7,978 nucleotides of DNA. It comes from an uncultured Pirellula sp. GTDB taxonomy: Bacteria; Planctomycetota; Planctomycetia; Pirellulales; Pirellulaceae. The stretch lies in the NCBI GenBank assembly GCA_903837255.1, contig CAILTZ010000206.1:1-7978 (forward strand), written 5' to 3'. The notes below the pieces were generated by a model that was not told the origin of the DNA, did no database searches, and worked only from the letters and a program-made list of their open reading frames with translations. Each line of letters begins with the position of its first letter. The first letter of the stretch is position 1. Positions 1 to 7,095 of this stretch are shown one piece after another. The position numbers and the translations under genes are program-made.

Positions 1-2736
1 GAGCTTGTTGGCCTCCTCGTATTTCTTGGCACCACGCTTGGTCAAGGCTAGCTTGAGCATGATCTCTTCCGGCTTGCGTTTGATCTTTTCAAGCTCCTCA
101 GGGGACAAACTCGAAAGCTTCGTGTAGGCTTTTTCAGCCGTTGCCATCATCTCGGGTGCCTTGGCCGCCAACGCAGGGACCTTTTCCAGATTCGTGGCCA
201 AGACGATCATCGCGGCCCCGGCCGACTCGATCACGGCAGGATCGCTGCTGACGCCCGTTAGTTGATCGATGAGGATTTTGAAGCATCCTGCAAGCTTGGC
301 TTGCTGCTCGGGATTCTTATTGGTCTCAAGCTGGCTCTGAAGTTCTGCGGCCAGATTCTGAAGGGACTTCGGAAGCATGGTGGTATCCCCTGCTTGGTCG
401 CAAAGTCCTTTCATGGTCGTGATCGCCGAATCGATCTGCTCGGCACTCAGGTCCGAGCGGCCTTGGCCAGCCGATTGCACCATGGCTTGCAAGTTGAGCC
501 GATAGGTATCGAGTTGTGCTGGCAGGGGTGCATCTGGCATGGCCTTCATGATGGCCAGAGCACCTTTCGTAGGTTCCGTGAGAACTTTGAGAGCTTCATC
601 GAGCCGGCCACCTTGGAGGTAGAGTCCGACCAAGTCGTTGGCACCTTCGAGAACACCCGATGCGCTGCTTTCAAGAGTTAGATTTCCCCAAGCGTCAGCA
701 AGGAGCTTTTCGGCACGTTGACGCAACGCCTCATCGGCTGGCGTAGGCTCGGTCTTGGCCTGACGATGAGCGTAGATGGCTCGGCGGTAGTCGGCCCAAA
801 GGATACGCCCAAGCAAAAATGCTTGCTCTCCCCCGGCGGTCTTCTTGCTTGCTAAGTATTTCTCGGCCTTGTCGTAGTCCTTCTCTCGCAGCGCAAGGCG
901 TACCAAGATGTCGATCGCTTGTTCGCTTTCCGAGGAGCCCGGGGCGGATTCATTGAGGTATTTCGCGAGCTTTTCGAGGCTGGCGATCAGCGTTCCTTGG
1001 CGATCCGCAGGCGAACTTTCGATGATCTGCCCGAGCGACATCAGGGCAAAGGACCCCGCCTTTTGCGCGGTCTCCGTCCCTTTGCTGCTTCTGAGAATCA
1101 CCTCTGAGATCGCCAATGCTTCCCAATAATTTTTGAGCCGGAGATTCAGATAAGCTTGAAGGAATCGGACTTGAGCAAGGTCCTCGCGAGAATCGTCGTC
1201 TCGGTACATTCGCAAGGCCATATTATTCAATTCGACGGCTTGTTCACGATCCCGCTTGGCATCGGACTCCACTAGCCGAATCTGTTCTTCAATTCCTTTG
1301 CGGTCGGCTTCGGGGGCACCGCCTAATTGCCTATCGAGCAGTTTGATGGTCGTTTCACCTTCTTCGGCTCGATCTAGCCGCGAGCGGGCAGCCTTCATCG
1401 CCTCGGTAAAGTTCTTGACCTCTGGGAGTTTGGTGTCGTCGTTGGCCTTGGCTTCTATCCCAAGGTCCTTGAGATAGTCTCGGGCTCGGTTGGCCGTCGG
1501 CCCGCTTTTCTTGGCTAGCGTCTGGAAGGCTTCACGGGCCTCGCGCCGAATGTTTCGGATCTTGCCCTCATCGGATTTTTGATCGAGGGATTTCATCCAA
1601 GCCATGCGAGCCTCGGCCACGGCCAACGAAAGTTCTTGCCACTCGGGTTTCTCTCGCTCGCGATAGTCGGCTTGCTTGAGTTGCTCTTCCCCTGCCATGA
1701 CAGCCGCCTCGTACTTGCCGGAGGCAGGTGTGCTGTCGAGCCGGACCATCTCGGCAATGGCTTGGATTCTCCAGGTTCGAAAGATCCCTGACTCCTCGTT
1801 TTCCGCAACCCGTTTGAAGGTTTCCCGAGCCCCATCGATTTGGCCGAGCAATGCTTGGACGCGGCCTCGATTGAGCAGACTCAGGTACTTCGCTCCAGCG
1901 TACTTGGCACCCGTGCTTTTCTCGGAAACGTCCAAGAGTTTTTTGTCGGCGTCTTCGAGCCGCTGTTTCCATTCAGGCGTGTTGGGATCATAAGTCTCCG
2001 CGATGAGCTTGGATGTGATCGCCTGAAGGATTTGTGCTTGGCGATATTCCTTTTGGAGTTTGTCTCGAAGGGCCAAGCGGTCCGTTTCATTGGGTTTGAC
2101 GTTGGCACCCTGCATCTGTTCGAGGGTCGGGCGAAGCGTATCGAGCGTGGTTGCGAAAGTGTCAAAGGATTGCTGGAGTGAAGGCCTCGCTTTTTCTCGA
2201 AGCTCCTTGGCTTTAGGAGCCGTCTCGGGTTTTGACGCGTCTTCTTTGGCATCATCGAGGTACTTCGTTCCTCGATTGAGGTATAGATCCGCGAGCTTTA
2301 GCAGCGTCTCGCCCCTGCGTGGATGGTCGGGTGAATTGGTCAAAAACTCCTTGAACCCCTGCTCGACTTGGGCAAGCTTCTGATCGAGGTCCTTCGATGT
2401 CCGGACCTCGGCTAGCGAAAGCTGCAAGAGCATGATCTTTTCCAAACCAAGATCCGCTTTCATCGACTCAGGTAGCCTGTTTCGCTGGGCACTGACCTCG
2501 AGGTACTTTAAAGCTTCGTCATAGTAGCCAGAGTCTTTGAGGCTTTGAAGGAACTTGGCCGCCGGCTCGTCGGCCATCGCAACTTGGAAGTGACCAGTCA
2601 GGGGTAAAAATGCCAAGCCGCTGAGGAGACAACTCAGCAATCCTCGGCGAGCTTGATCCGACCGTTTCTTGCTCACGGGAGGATAGTTTTCGGGAGTTCC
2701 CAATCCAAAAGGCTGCTGATTGCAACTTGGAAGCAT
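1..2736 (-). CDS. Exported TPR-like helical repeat protein (3' end outside the window)
   Basis: The reading frame is open from an ATG at 2736-2734 to base 1 with no stop, giving 912 residues and continuing beyond the window. After a basic stretch (KKRSDQARR, residues 23-31) comes a hydrophobic core (about 32-48) and a signal-peptidase site VAMA|DE at 55/56, so the protein is predicted to be exported. The mature part is almost entirely alpha-helical, charged and rich in Ala, Leu, Lys and Glu. TPR-like helix pairs include GYYDEALKYLE (70-80), GRVQALLGQIDGARETFKRV (291-310), KNYWEALAISEVIL (535-548), KDYDKAEKYLA (619-629) and GRLDEALKVL (710-719). Another begins at the window edge (KKYEEANKL). 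TPR arrays usually act as protein-binding scaffolds; I see no catalytic motif. A GTG at 2676-2674 (residue 21) would give a more usual signal-peptide length, and neither start has a good Shine-Dalgarno site. Export is fairly certain, the specific function unknown. Confidence 0.88.
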   Translation of the reverse strand, partial: MLPSCNQQPFGLGTPENYPPVSKKRSDQARRGLLSCLLSGLAFLPLTGHFQVAMADEPAAKFLQSLKDSGYYDEALKYLEVSAQRNRLPESMKADLGLEKIMLLQLSLAEVRTSKDLDQKLAQVEQGFKEFLTNSPDHPRRGETLLKLADLYLNRGTKYLDDAKEDASKPETAPKAKELREKARPSLQQSFDTFATTLDTLRPTLEQMQGANVKPNETDRLALRDKLQKEYRQAQILQAITSKLIAETYDPNTPEWKQRLEDADKKLLDVSEKSTGAKYAGAKYLSLLNRGRVQALLGQIDGARETFKRVAENEESGIFRTWRIQAIAEMVRLDSTPASGKYEAAVMAGEEQLKQADYREREKPEWQELSLAVAEARMAWMKSLDQKSDEGKIRNIRREAREAFQTLAKKSGPTANRARDYLKDLGIEAKANDDTKLPEVKNFTEAMKAARSRLDRAEEGETTIKLLDRQLGGAPEADRKGIEEQIRLVESDAKRDREQAVELNNMALRMYRDDDSREDLAQVRFLQAYLNLRLKNYWEALAISEVILRSSKGTETAQKAGSFALMSLGQIIESSPADRQGTLIASLEKLAKYLNESAPGSSESEQAIDILVRLALREKDYDKAEKYLASKKTAGGEQAFLLGRILWADYRRAIYAHRQAKTEPTPADEALRQRAEKLLADAWGNLTLESSASGVLEGANDLVGLYLQGGRLDEALKVLTEPTKGALAIMKAMPDAPLPAQLDTYRLNLQAMVQSAGQGRSDLSAEQIDSAITTMKGLCDQAGDTTMLPKSLQNLAAELQSQLETNKNPEQQAKLAGCFKILIDQLTGVSSDPAVIESAGAAMIVLATNLEKVPALAAKAPEMMATAEKAYTKLSSLSPEELEKIKRKPEEIMLKLALTKRGAKKYEEANKL

Positions 2737-2744
2737 AGATCGCT

Positions 2745-2757
2745 CGTTTGACAAACG
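2745..2757. promoter_or_regulatory. 13-bp perfect palindrome in front of the TPR gene
   Basis: CGTTTG-A-CAAACG is a perfect 6+1+6 inverted repeat. It lies 8 bases upstream of the ATG at 2736, inside the predicted leader of the TPR-like gene. The short odd centre suits binding by a dimeric protein better than a strong RNA hairpin, so an operator is the likeliest role. It includes a TTGACA string at 2748-2753, which has no suitably spaced -10 box. Function is inferred from symmetry and position only. Confidence 0.35.
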
Positions 2758-2787
2758 CGGGTACAATGAGGAAAAGTAGTCCAGTGC

Positions 2788-2816
2788 ATTATAACGGTCT
2801 TCGGACCGGATTAAAC
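2788..2816 (-). promoter_or_regulatory. Predicted promoter of the TPR-like gene
   Basis: On the minus strand a perfect TATAAT occupies 2793-2788, 51 bases before the ATG at 2736. A 17-base spacer leads to GTTTAA at 2816-2811, a poor match to TTGACA; TTTAAT with a 16-base spacer is an alternative. Transcription would start near 2781 and give a leader of about 45 bases. The spacer is largely filled by the inverted repeat at 2795-2808, so the promoter may rely on an activator or be blocked by a repressor. The -10 box is convincing, the -35 is not. Confidence 0.5.
2795..2808. repeat. Inverted repeat with TTCG loop in the divergent control region
   Basis: CGGTC-TTCG-GACCG forms a perfect 5-bp stem with a four-base loop. 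Read on the plus strand it has the C(UUCG)G arrangement, known as an unusually stable RNA tetraloop. It directly abuts the minus-strand TATAAT box and overlaps the candidate plus-strand -35 box. It could be an operator shared by the two divergent promoters, or a hairpin in a longer plus-strand transcript. There is no following T-run, so it is not a typical intrinsic terminator. Confidence 0.5.
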
Positions 2817-2828
2817 GTCCCGTATAGA
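2800..2828 (+). promoter_or_regulatory. Weak candidate promoter for the 902-residue membrane protein gene
   Basis: TTCGGA (2800-2805) and TATAGA (2823-2828) are separated by 17 bases, and each matches the sigma-70 consensus only partly. Transcription would begin near 2835, leaving a leader of about 47 bases before the ATG at 2882. The -10 box lies between the two AACGTCCC repeats. This is a guess based on spacing; other AT-rich strings, such as the one at 2854-2859, could serve instead. Confidence 0.25.
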
Positions 2829-2835
2829 ACGTCCC
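2814..2835. repeat. Pair of 8-bp direct repeats (AACGTCCC)
   Basis: Identical AACGTCCC copies lie at 2814-2821 and 2828-2835. Their starts are 14 bp apart, and they flank the candidate -10 box of the plus-strand gene. Paired half-sites of this kind can be regulator-binding sites, but 14 bp is not a whole number of helical turns and no known binding site is recognised. The repeats are certain as sequence; a regulatory role is inference. Confidence 0.35.
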
Positions 2836-2881
2836 AGAAGAAAACTCCCTGACTATATCTTTCGACCTGCGGATTTTTATT

Positions 2882-5590
2882 ATGGCTCCTAAACGTCGAG
2901 AACGATGGTATTCCCTGGACGGCCAACGCCGAATCCATGAATCGGCGATTCAGGGCAACAACGGCCCCAGGCGTTTGATTTCCTTGGTCGTCCTGCTAGT
3001 CCTCGTCACCCTAATGATTCAACAGGTCTCGGACCCAAAGAAAGTCGGTAGAGTGGCCGGGGCCGTCGGACTGCTCCCGCCCGAATATGCAGATGCCGAC
3101 AATCCGGTCCCAGCCAGCGAATCCGCTCAGCAGCAGGCAAACCCAGCCGATCCAGCGGACTTGGTCGGACAGGCCGAAATCAACCTAGCCGCCGAACAAC
3201 TCGGACTTGTCTCCTCCGACCCAAGCGTCGAGCTCAGCGCACAAGTTCTCGAACAACTCATGAAGAATCTCCCAGAGGGGGTGAAATCGAAACTCGTCGA
3301 GCGGGCGTTCCGAATCGTAGATCGGACGAAACAAACAGCGCCCGTGGAGTCGGACTCGGCCGATTCGATTCGCCAATGGTTGGCCTCTTCCCTGCACAAA
3401 CTCGCTCGTTGGATCGATTTGGCCGACTCGAAGTCTTCCGAGCACGCATCGCTGCTGGAATTGCAAGGGACTTTTCAGAGCTTGGCTAACCGTGGGTCAG
3501 AGGCGCCCCTTACCGACTTGCCGATCGGTCTGCAACGCGGCATGGAACTTTCGCTAGACAGAACGTTATTGGCGGACCTTTCAGACAACACGCCCTGGAG
3601 GACCACCGAACGACTGGCCCTTGCTCGACTCCTGGTCCGAGCTACGGAACTCTCGAAACTATTCGGCCAGACGATCGAGATTGATGCTGTGCCATCGATT
3701 GCAATTCCGCAACTCCTTTCTCAGACCGACACGCTCCGCGGTCGTTGCTATCGCGTGCAAGGGACCATCGGACTGATCGAACCAACCAGCAGCATGGAAC
3801 TTGCCGACTCTCGCAAACTTTCTTATTCGGTCGTTTGGATTCGCCCTGACGACCTTAGCGATCAACCGATCAACGTCTATGTCCCCCAAGGTGTCCTGGC
3901 CAGCCGAGAGCTCAAGGTCGGTGATACCCTGCAGGTCGCTGGTCTGATCGCCAAGCGTCGAGCTTATGCCTCGCAGCGCGGAGGGGAAATCGCTCCCGTT
4001 CTGATCGCTACATGCTTGGTCCTCGATGAACAACCTCAGGGAACTCCTGCTCGTTCGCAGCGAAGTGCCCTGGTCGCGAAAACGCTCTCTCGCAACCGCA
4101 ATCTTCAAGCCTGGACGCCTCCAGTGGATCGCCAAGCTCCCTTGGACTTGGTCCAACAAGCACTCGCTGGGCATCTTGGAAAAATCCCTTTGGATGACGC
4201 CGAATCGATCCAGCCCGAACGACTGGCAAGCAGTCCATCGGCCCTGGCTAGCCTCGCGAACTTGATCAAGTTCCAAAACGAGATCGATACGGTCGTCTCC
4301 GGGGGCAACAGCGCGATGTTGGTGTCTGAGCCATCTGGCGCCAGTTCGAACCCAAAATACCAGCCTCTGCTGGGGACTTGGCAAGGTCACATCGTTAAGG
4401 TTCGAGCTTACAAGATCGACCCAACCGCACTGCCCGGGCTCGACTGGCGCGAGGTGTTTGCCTTGGAAATCGCGACGAACTCTCCGATGGCTGAAGTCGG
4501 GAGTAAAGCACCGAGTTTTCAGGTGCTGGCCAGAGACATCCCGATCCTCTGGCGCTCTGCTCAAGAGATCCACCAACCTGTGGAAATTCAGGGACTCGGT
4601 TTTGTACCGACGTTCACGAGCGACTCGGCCGGCCAATCCTTCCATGCCAACACCCCTGCTGCCATCCTTGCATCCCGCGTCGCGTGGCGTGCCCCAACGA
4701 GGAAAGGCGAACTACCCGGCGCGCTCGATGGACTGGCGCCCAAACTCAGTGTTGGCTGGTCCGGTCTGCTCGCAAGCGGCTGGGAATTGGACCAGTGCGA
4801 CGCCCTCGAACGACTCCACGGCCAATCGATTACCAGCAAGGAAGCTCGATCGTTTTACACCTTGTTGGCAAAATCCAAAGATTCGCAAGAGACTGCTTCG
4901 AAACTGACAGATTCCAAAGGCCTATCGGTCATGGAATGGATCCGTAGGACCGAGGCGATGAAACTGGCCAAGTCCGACGATGGCTCGCTCAAGCGAAGCG
5001 TCGGTGAGCGAATCGAGGCTCGGGTCCAGATACGCCGCATCCAACGGGTTGATCTGCGCAATGCTCAGCACCAAGATTGGTTGGGTGGTAATCACTACTA
5101 CCAGCTCGATGGGATCGCGGATATTGGACCAAGTCGCATCGAGGTCAAGTACGGCAAGGACTACGAGCCGATCACTTACGAAAGAGACTTTCCCATCACC
5201 CTAGTTGCCACCAAGCTACCGACTTGGATACTTGCCGATCCAACGACACTGGGCGCATCGGGCGAAATTTCGCAGGATCCGACCGACTTGGATTCCTCCT
5301 CCGCGTCCTCCTCGATCGCTTGGTCGACCAAGATTCGGGTGGATGTTTCCGGCTACGCGTATCGGATATGGCGGTTCCGCACGCCGCAGGTCTCTGCGGT
5401 CACCCAAGATACCGGATACCAACAAGCTCCGATGATGGTCGTGGATACTTGGCAACTGGCGCGCGGCACGGGTTCCTCCGATAAAGCGCCAGGCAAAACC
5501 GTTCCCTCGATCGGTTCGATCCTGACGACTCTCGTAGGTCTAGCCGCGATCGGTTGGTTTGCCTATCGCATGAACGCCTCGAAACGTTAG
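2882..5590 (+). CDS. Double-anchored membrane protein with three diverged beta-rich (possibly OB-like) modules, function unknown
   Basis: Complete at 902 residues, ATG to TAG. A GGA at 2871-2873 lies 8 bases before the start as a weak ribosome site. A basic N-terminus (1-31) precedes a membrane helix at about 32-48 (LISLVVLLVLVTLMIQQ). A second helix lies near 876-895, followed by RMNASKR. The positive-inside rule places both ends in the cytoplasm and about 825 residues outside the cytoplasmic membrane. Residues 95-265 look helical after a Pro/Ala/Gln-rich linker. Three beta-rich segments then follow at about 286-383, 499-605 and 709-860, separated by helical linkers. Each ends in a similar pattern: a strand with V-x-G, an aromatic/basic stretch, then a hydrophobic strand (APVLIA at 371-376, TPAAILA at 591-597, APMMVV at 849-854). 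I recognise no named family or catalytic motif. It is divergent from the exported TPR-like gene across 145 bp and converges on the DUF1501 gene. The reading frame is secure; the fold is inferred. Confidence 0.9.
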   Translation: MAPKRRERWYSLDGQRRIHESAIQGNNGPRRLISLVVLLVLVTLMIQQVSDPKKVGRVAGAVGLLPPEYADADNPVPASESAQQQANPADPADLVGQAEINLAAEQLGLVSSDPSVELSAQVLEQLMKNLPEGVKSKLVERAFRIVDRTKQTAPVESDSADSIRQWLASSLHKLARWIDLADSKSSEHASLLELQGTFQSLANRGSEAPLTDLPIGLQRGMELSLDRTLLADLSDNTPWRTTERLALARLLVRATELSKLFGQTIEIDAVPSIAIPQLLSQTDTLRGRCYRVQGTIGLIEPTSSMELADSRKLSYSVVWIRPDDLSDQPINVYVPQGVLASRELKVGDTLQVAGLIAKRRAYASQRGGEIAPVLIATCLVLDEQPQGTPARSQRSALVAKTLSRNRNLQAWTPPVDRQAPLDLVQQALAGHLGKIPLDDAESIQPERLASSPSALASLANLIKFQNEIDTVVSGGNSAMLVSEPSGASSNPKYQPLLGTWQGHIVKVRAYKIDPTALPGLDWREVFALEIATNSPMAEVGSKAPSFQVLARDIPILWRSAQEIHQPVEIQGLGFVPTFTSDSAGQSFHANTPAAILASRVAWRAPTRKGELPGALDGLAPKLSVGWSGLLASGWELDQCDALERLHGQSITSKEARSFYTLLAKSKDSQETASKLTDSKGLSVMEWIRRTEAMKLAKSDDGSLKRSVGERIEARVQIRRIQRVDLRNAQHQDWLGGNHYYQLDGIADIGPSRIEVKYGKDYEPITYERDFPITLVATKLPTWILADPTTLGASGEISQDPTDLDSSSASSSIAWSTKIRVDVSGYAYRIWRFRTPQVSAVTQDTGYQQAPMMVVDTWQLARGTGSSDKAPGKTVPSIGSILTTLVGLAAIGWFAYRMNASKR

Positions 5591-5620
5591 CCGATGTGCA
5601 CCAGCGTCGCATCAGACAGA

Positions 5621-7057
5621 TCAGGCCAAAATCGCTTGGAGTACGTTGCCGTGGACGTCGGTCAGTCGGAAATCACGGCCCGCATACCGGAACGTCATAC
5701 GCTGATGATCGTATCCCATTAAATGCAGAATCGTTGCATGCAAATCGTGGATCGACACCGGATTCTCGACCGCCTTGAACCCAAACTCGTCGGTGGCCCC
5801 ATAAATCGTCCCACGCTTGATACCACCCCCGGCCATCCACAATGAAAATCCCCAGTGGTTGTGGTCGCGACCTTGGCTGGCACCACTGCCGTCCTGCCCC
5901 ATCTCGACCGTCGGTGTTCTGCCAAACTCACCGGTACAGAGCACCAGCGTTTGATCGAGCAGTCCCCGCTCTTTGAGATCGATCAGCAGCGCCGCGAGCC
6001 CCGAATCGCACTCGTTGGCCACCTTGCGATGTTCTTGCTGGATGTTCGAATGGCTGTCCCACGGCTGCATTTCTCCATGCCAGGTCTGCACGAACCTCAC
6101 CCCTCGCTCAACGAGACGTCGTGCGATGAGCAACTGCCTATTCTGCGGCCCTTCGCCATAAAGCTTGAGGATGTGCTCGGGCTCTTTGGAAATATCAAAC
6201 GCTTCGCTCGCCTCGGTCTGCATGCGATAAGCCAACTCAAAGGACTTGCGTCTTGCCTCGATAGCCGCCTCGCCAGGCCGTTGCTCAAGATGTTTTTGGT
6301 TCAATTGCTCGAGGAGCTCAAACTGTCTGGACTGCTCGCTGGCCGAGTACCGCTTGTTCTGCAAATGATCGATGAGTTTCGATGTGTCGCTCTTGGAAGT
6401 GTCGACGCGCGTGGCTTGATAAGCCCCCGGCAGAAAGGCACTGCGCCAGTTCCCTGCACCACCCACGGGCAGTCCACCCGGACACAAAGCGACGAATGCG
6501 GGGAGGTTGTCGTTGATGCTACCCATCCCCCAGGTCAACCAGGAGCCCAGACTAGGACGGACCAATCGTTGGTCGCCCGTGTTCATGAGCATCAGCGACA
6601 ACTCGTGGCTCGGTAGCTCGGCGTACATCGATCGGATGACGGTCATCTCGTCGACACACTTGGCCAGTTTGGGAAATAGATCGCTGACGGGGATCCCACT
6701 TTGGCCATGCTGCTCAAAGGCAAACGGCGAGGGCAAGGCGACGCCGGTCTTTCGCTCGGTCTTGAGGTTCTCAAAAGGGAGAATCTGCCCTGCCCGCCGA
6801 GTCAATTCCTCTTTAGGATCAAACGTATCGACCTGGGATACCCCACCGTTTAGAAACACATGGATGACATGCTTGGCCTTGGCCGGAAAATGCAAAGGCA
6901 GGGCTCCTTTGGTCGCTAGCAACCCCGCGTCTTCTTGGGCCAGGGCATCGGATTGCGCTCCGAGCATGCTGCTCAGAGCAAGTCCCCCGAAGCCCATCCC
7001 GCAGGTTCGCATCCAATGCCTGCGAGGCATGGTTGCACTGTGTTGGTGTGGATTCAT
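5621..7057 (-). CDS. DUF1501 family exported protein (alkaline phosphatase/sulfatase-like clan)
   Basis: Complete at 478 residues from the ATG at 7057-7055 to the TGA at 5623-5621. The frame stays open upstream to about 7144, but this ATG is chosen because AGGA lies 8 bases before it and a Tat-type signal follows: PRRHWMR at 11-17, hydrophobic residues 20-34, and a likely cleavage near ALA (38-40). DUF1501 hallmarks are visible: HVFLNGGVSQVDTFDPK (66-82, with Asp77 and Asp80), WHGEMQPWDSHSN (326-338), TGEFGRTP (375-382), GRDHNHWGF (396-404) and HDLHATILHLMG (437-448). These Asp and His residues sit where metal ligands occur in alkaline phosphatase-like enzymes, so a hydrolase acting on an exported ester is plausible, but no substrate is established. 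Length is normal for the family. It follows the DUF1553 gene by 29 bases, which indicates an operon, and is convergent with the 902-residue gene. Confidence 0.95.
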   Translation of the reverse strand: MNPHQHSATMPRRHWMRTCGMGFGGLALSSMLGAQSDALAQEDAGLLATKGALPLHFPAKAKHVIHVFLNGGVSQVDTFDPKEELTRRAGQILPFENLKTERKTGVALPSPFAFEQHGQSGIPVSDLFPKLAKCVDEMTVIRSMYAELPSHELSLMLMNTGDQRLVRPSLGSWLTWGMGSINDNLPAFVALCPGGLPVGGAGNWRSAFLPGAYQATRVDTSKSDTSKLIDHLQNKRYSASEQSRQFELLEQLNQKHLEQRPGEAAIEARRKSFELAYRMQTEASEAFDISKEPEHILKLYGEGPQNRQLLIARRLVERGVRFVQTWHGEMQPWDSHSNIQQEHRKVANECDSGLAALLIDLKERGLLDQTLVLCTGEFGRTPTVEMGQDGSGASQGRDHNHWGFSLWMAGGGIKRGTIYGATDEFGFKAVENPVSIHDLHATILHLMGYDHQRMTFRYAGRDFRLTDVHGNVLQAILA

Positions 7058-7065
7058 CGTACGGT

Positions 7066-7069
7066 TCCT
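7066..7069 (-). promoter_or_regulatory. Shine-Dalgarno site that decides the DUF1501 start
   Basis: AGGA on the minus strand lies 8 bases before the ATG at 7057. It is the clearest ribosome site in the window and favours this start over the longer in-frame extension and over the internal ATG at residue 10, which has no such site. It sits at the end of the downstream copy of the 14-bp repeat at 7067-7095. Confidence 0.65.
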
Positions 7070-7095
7070 GATCGATCGATGCCTGATCAATCGAT
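7067..7095. repeat. Imperfect tandem repeat (14-bp unit, 15-bp period) at the DUF1553/DUF1501 junction
   Basis: CCTGATCGATCGAT (7067-7080) and CCTGATCAATCGAT (7082-7095) match at 13 of 14 positions with one base between them. Read on the minus strand, the first copy carries the TGA stop of the DUF1553 gene and the second ends in the AGG of the DUF1501 ribosome site. The repeat therefore spans the translational junction and duplicates an ATCAGG segment. It probably arose by slippage or small-scale duplication. Confidence 0.6.

Noticed and set aside
262..681. Open frame of 139 codons on the plus strand, and several smaller ones up to 2383
   Set aside because: All lie opposite the continuous TPR-like frame on the minus strand, which alone shows a signal peptide and coherent helical repeats.
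2630..2643. LLSC (residues 33-36) of the TPR-like protein as a lipoprotein cleavage site
   Set aside because: The cysteine follows the charged n-region by only a few residues, with no hydrophobic core before it; the VAMA|DE signal-peptidase I site fits much better.
2748..2767. TTGACA (2748-2753) with TACAAT (2762-2767) as a plus-strand promoter
   Set aside because: The spacer is only 8 bases, far shorter than the 16-18 needed, and no -10 box lies at the right distance from this TTGACA.
3659..4645. Open frame of 328 codons on the minus strand, opposite the 902-residue membrane protein gene
   Set aside because: It lies wholly inside a well-supported gene, its translation shows no domain, signal or membrane pattern, and such antisense frames are common at this base composition.
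5855..6616. Open frame of 253 codons on the plus strand, opposite the DUF1501 gene
   Set aside because: The minus-strand DUF1501 protein here carries conserved family motifs; the plus-strand translation is compositionally unremarkable and has no independent support.
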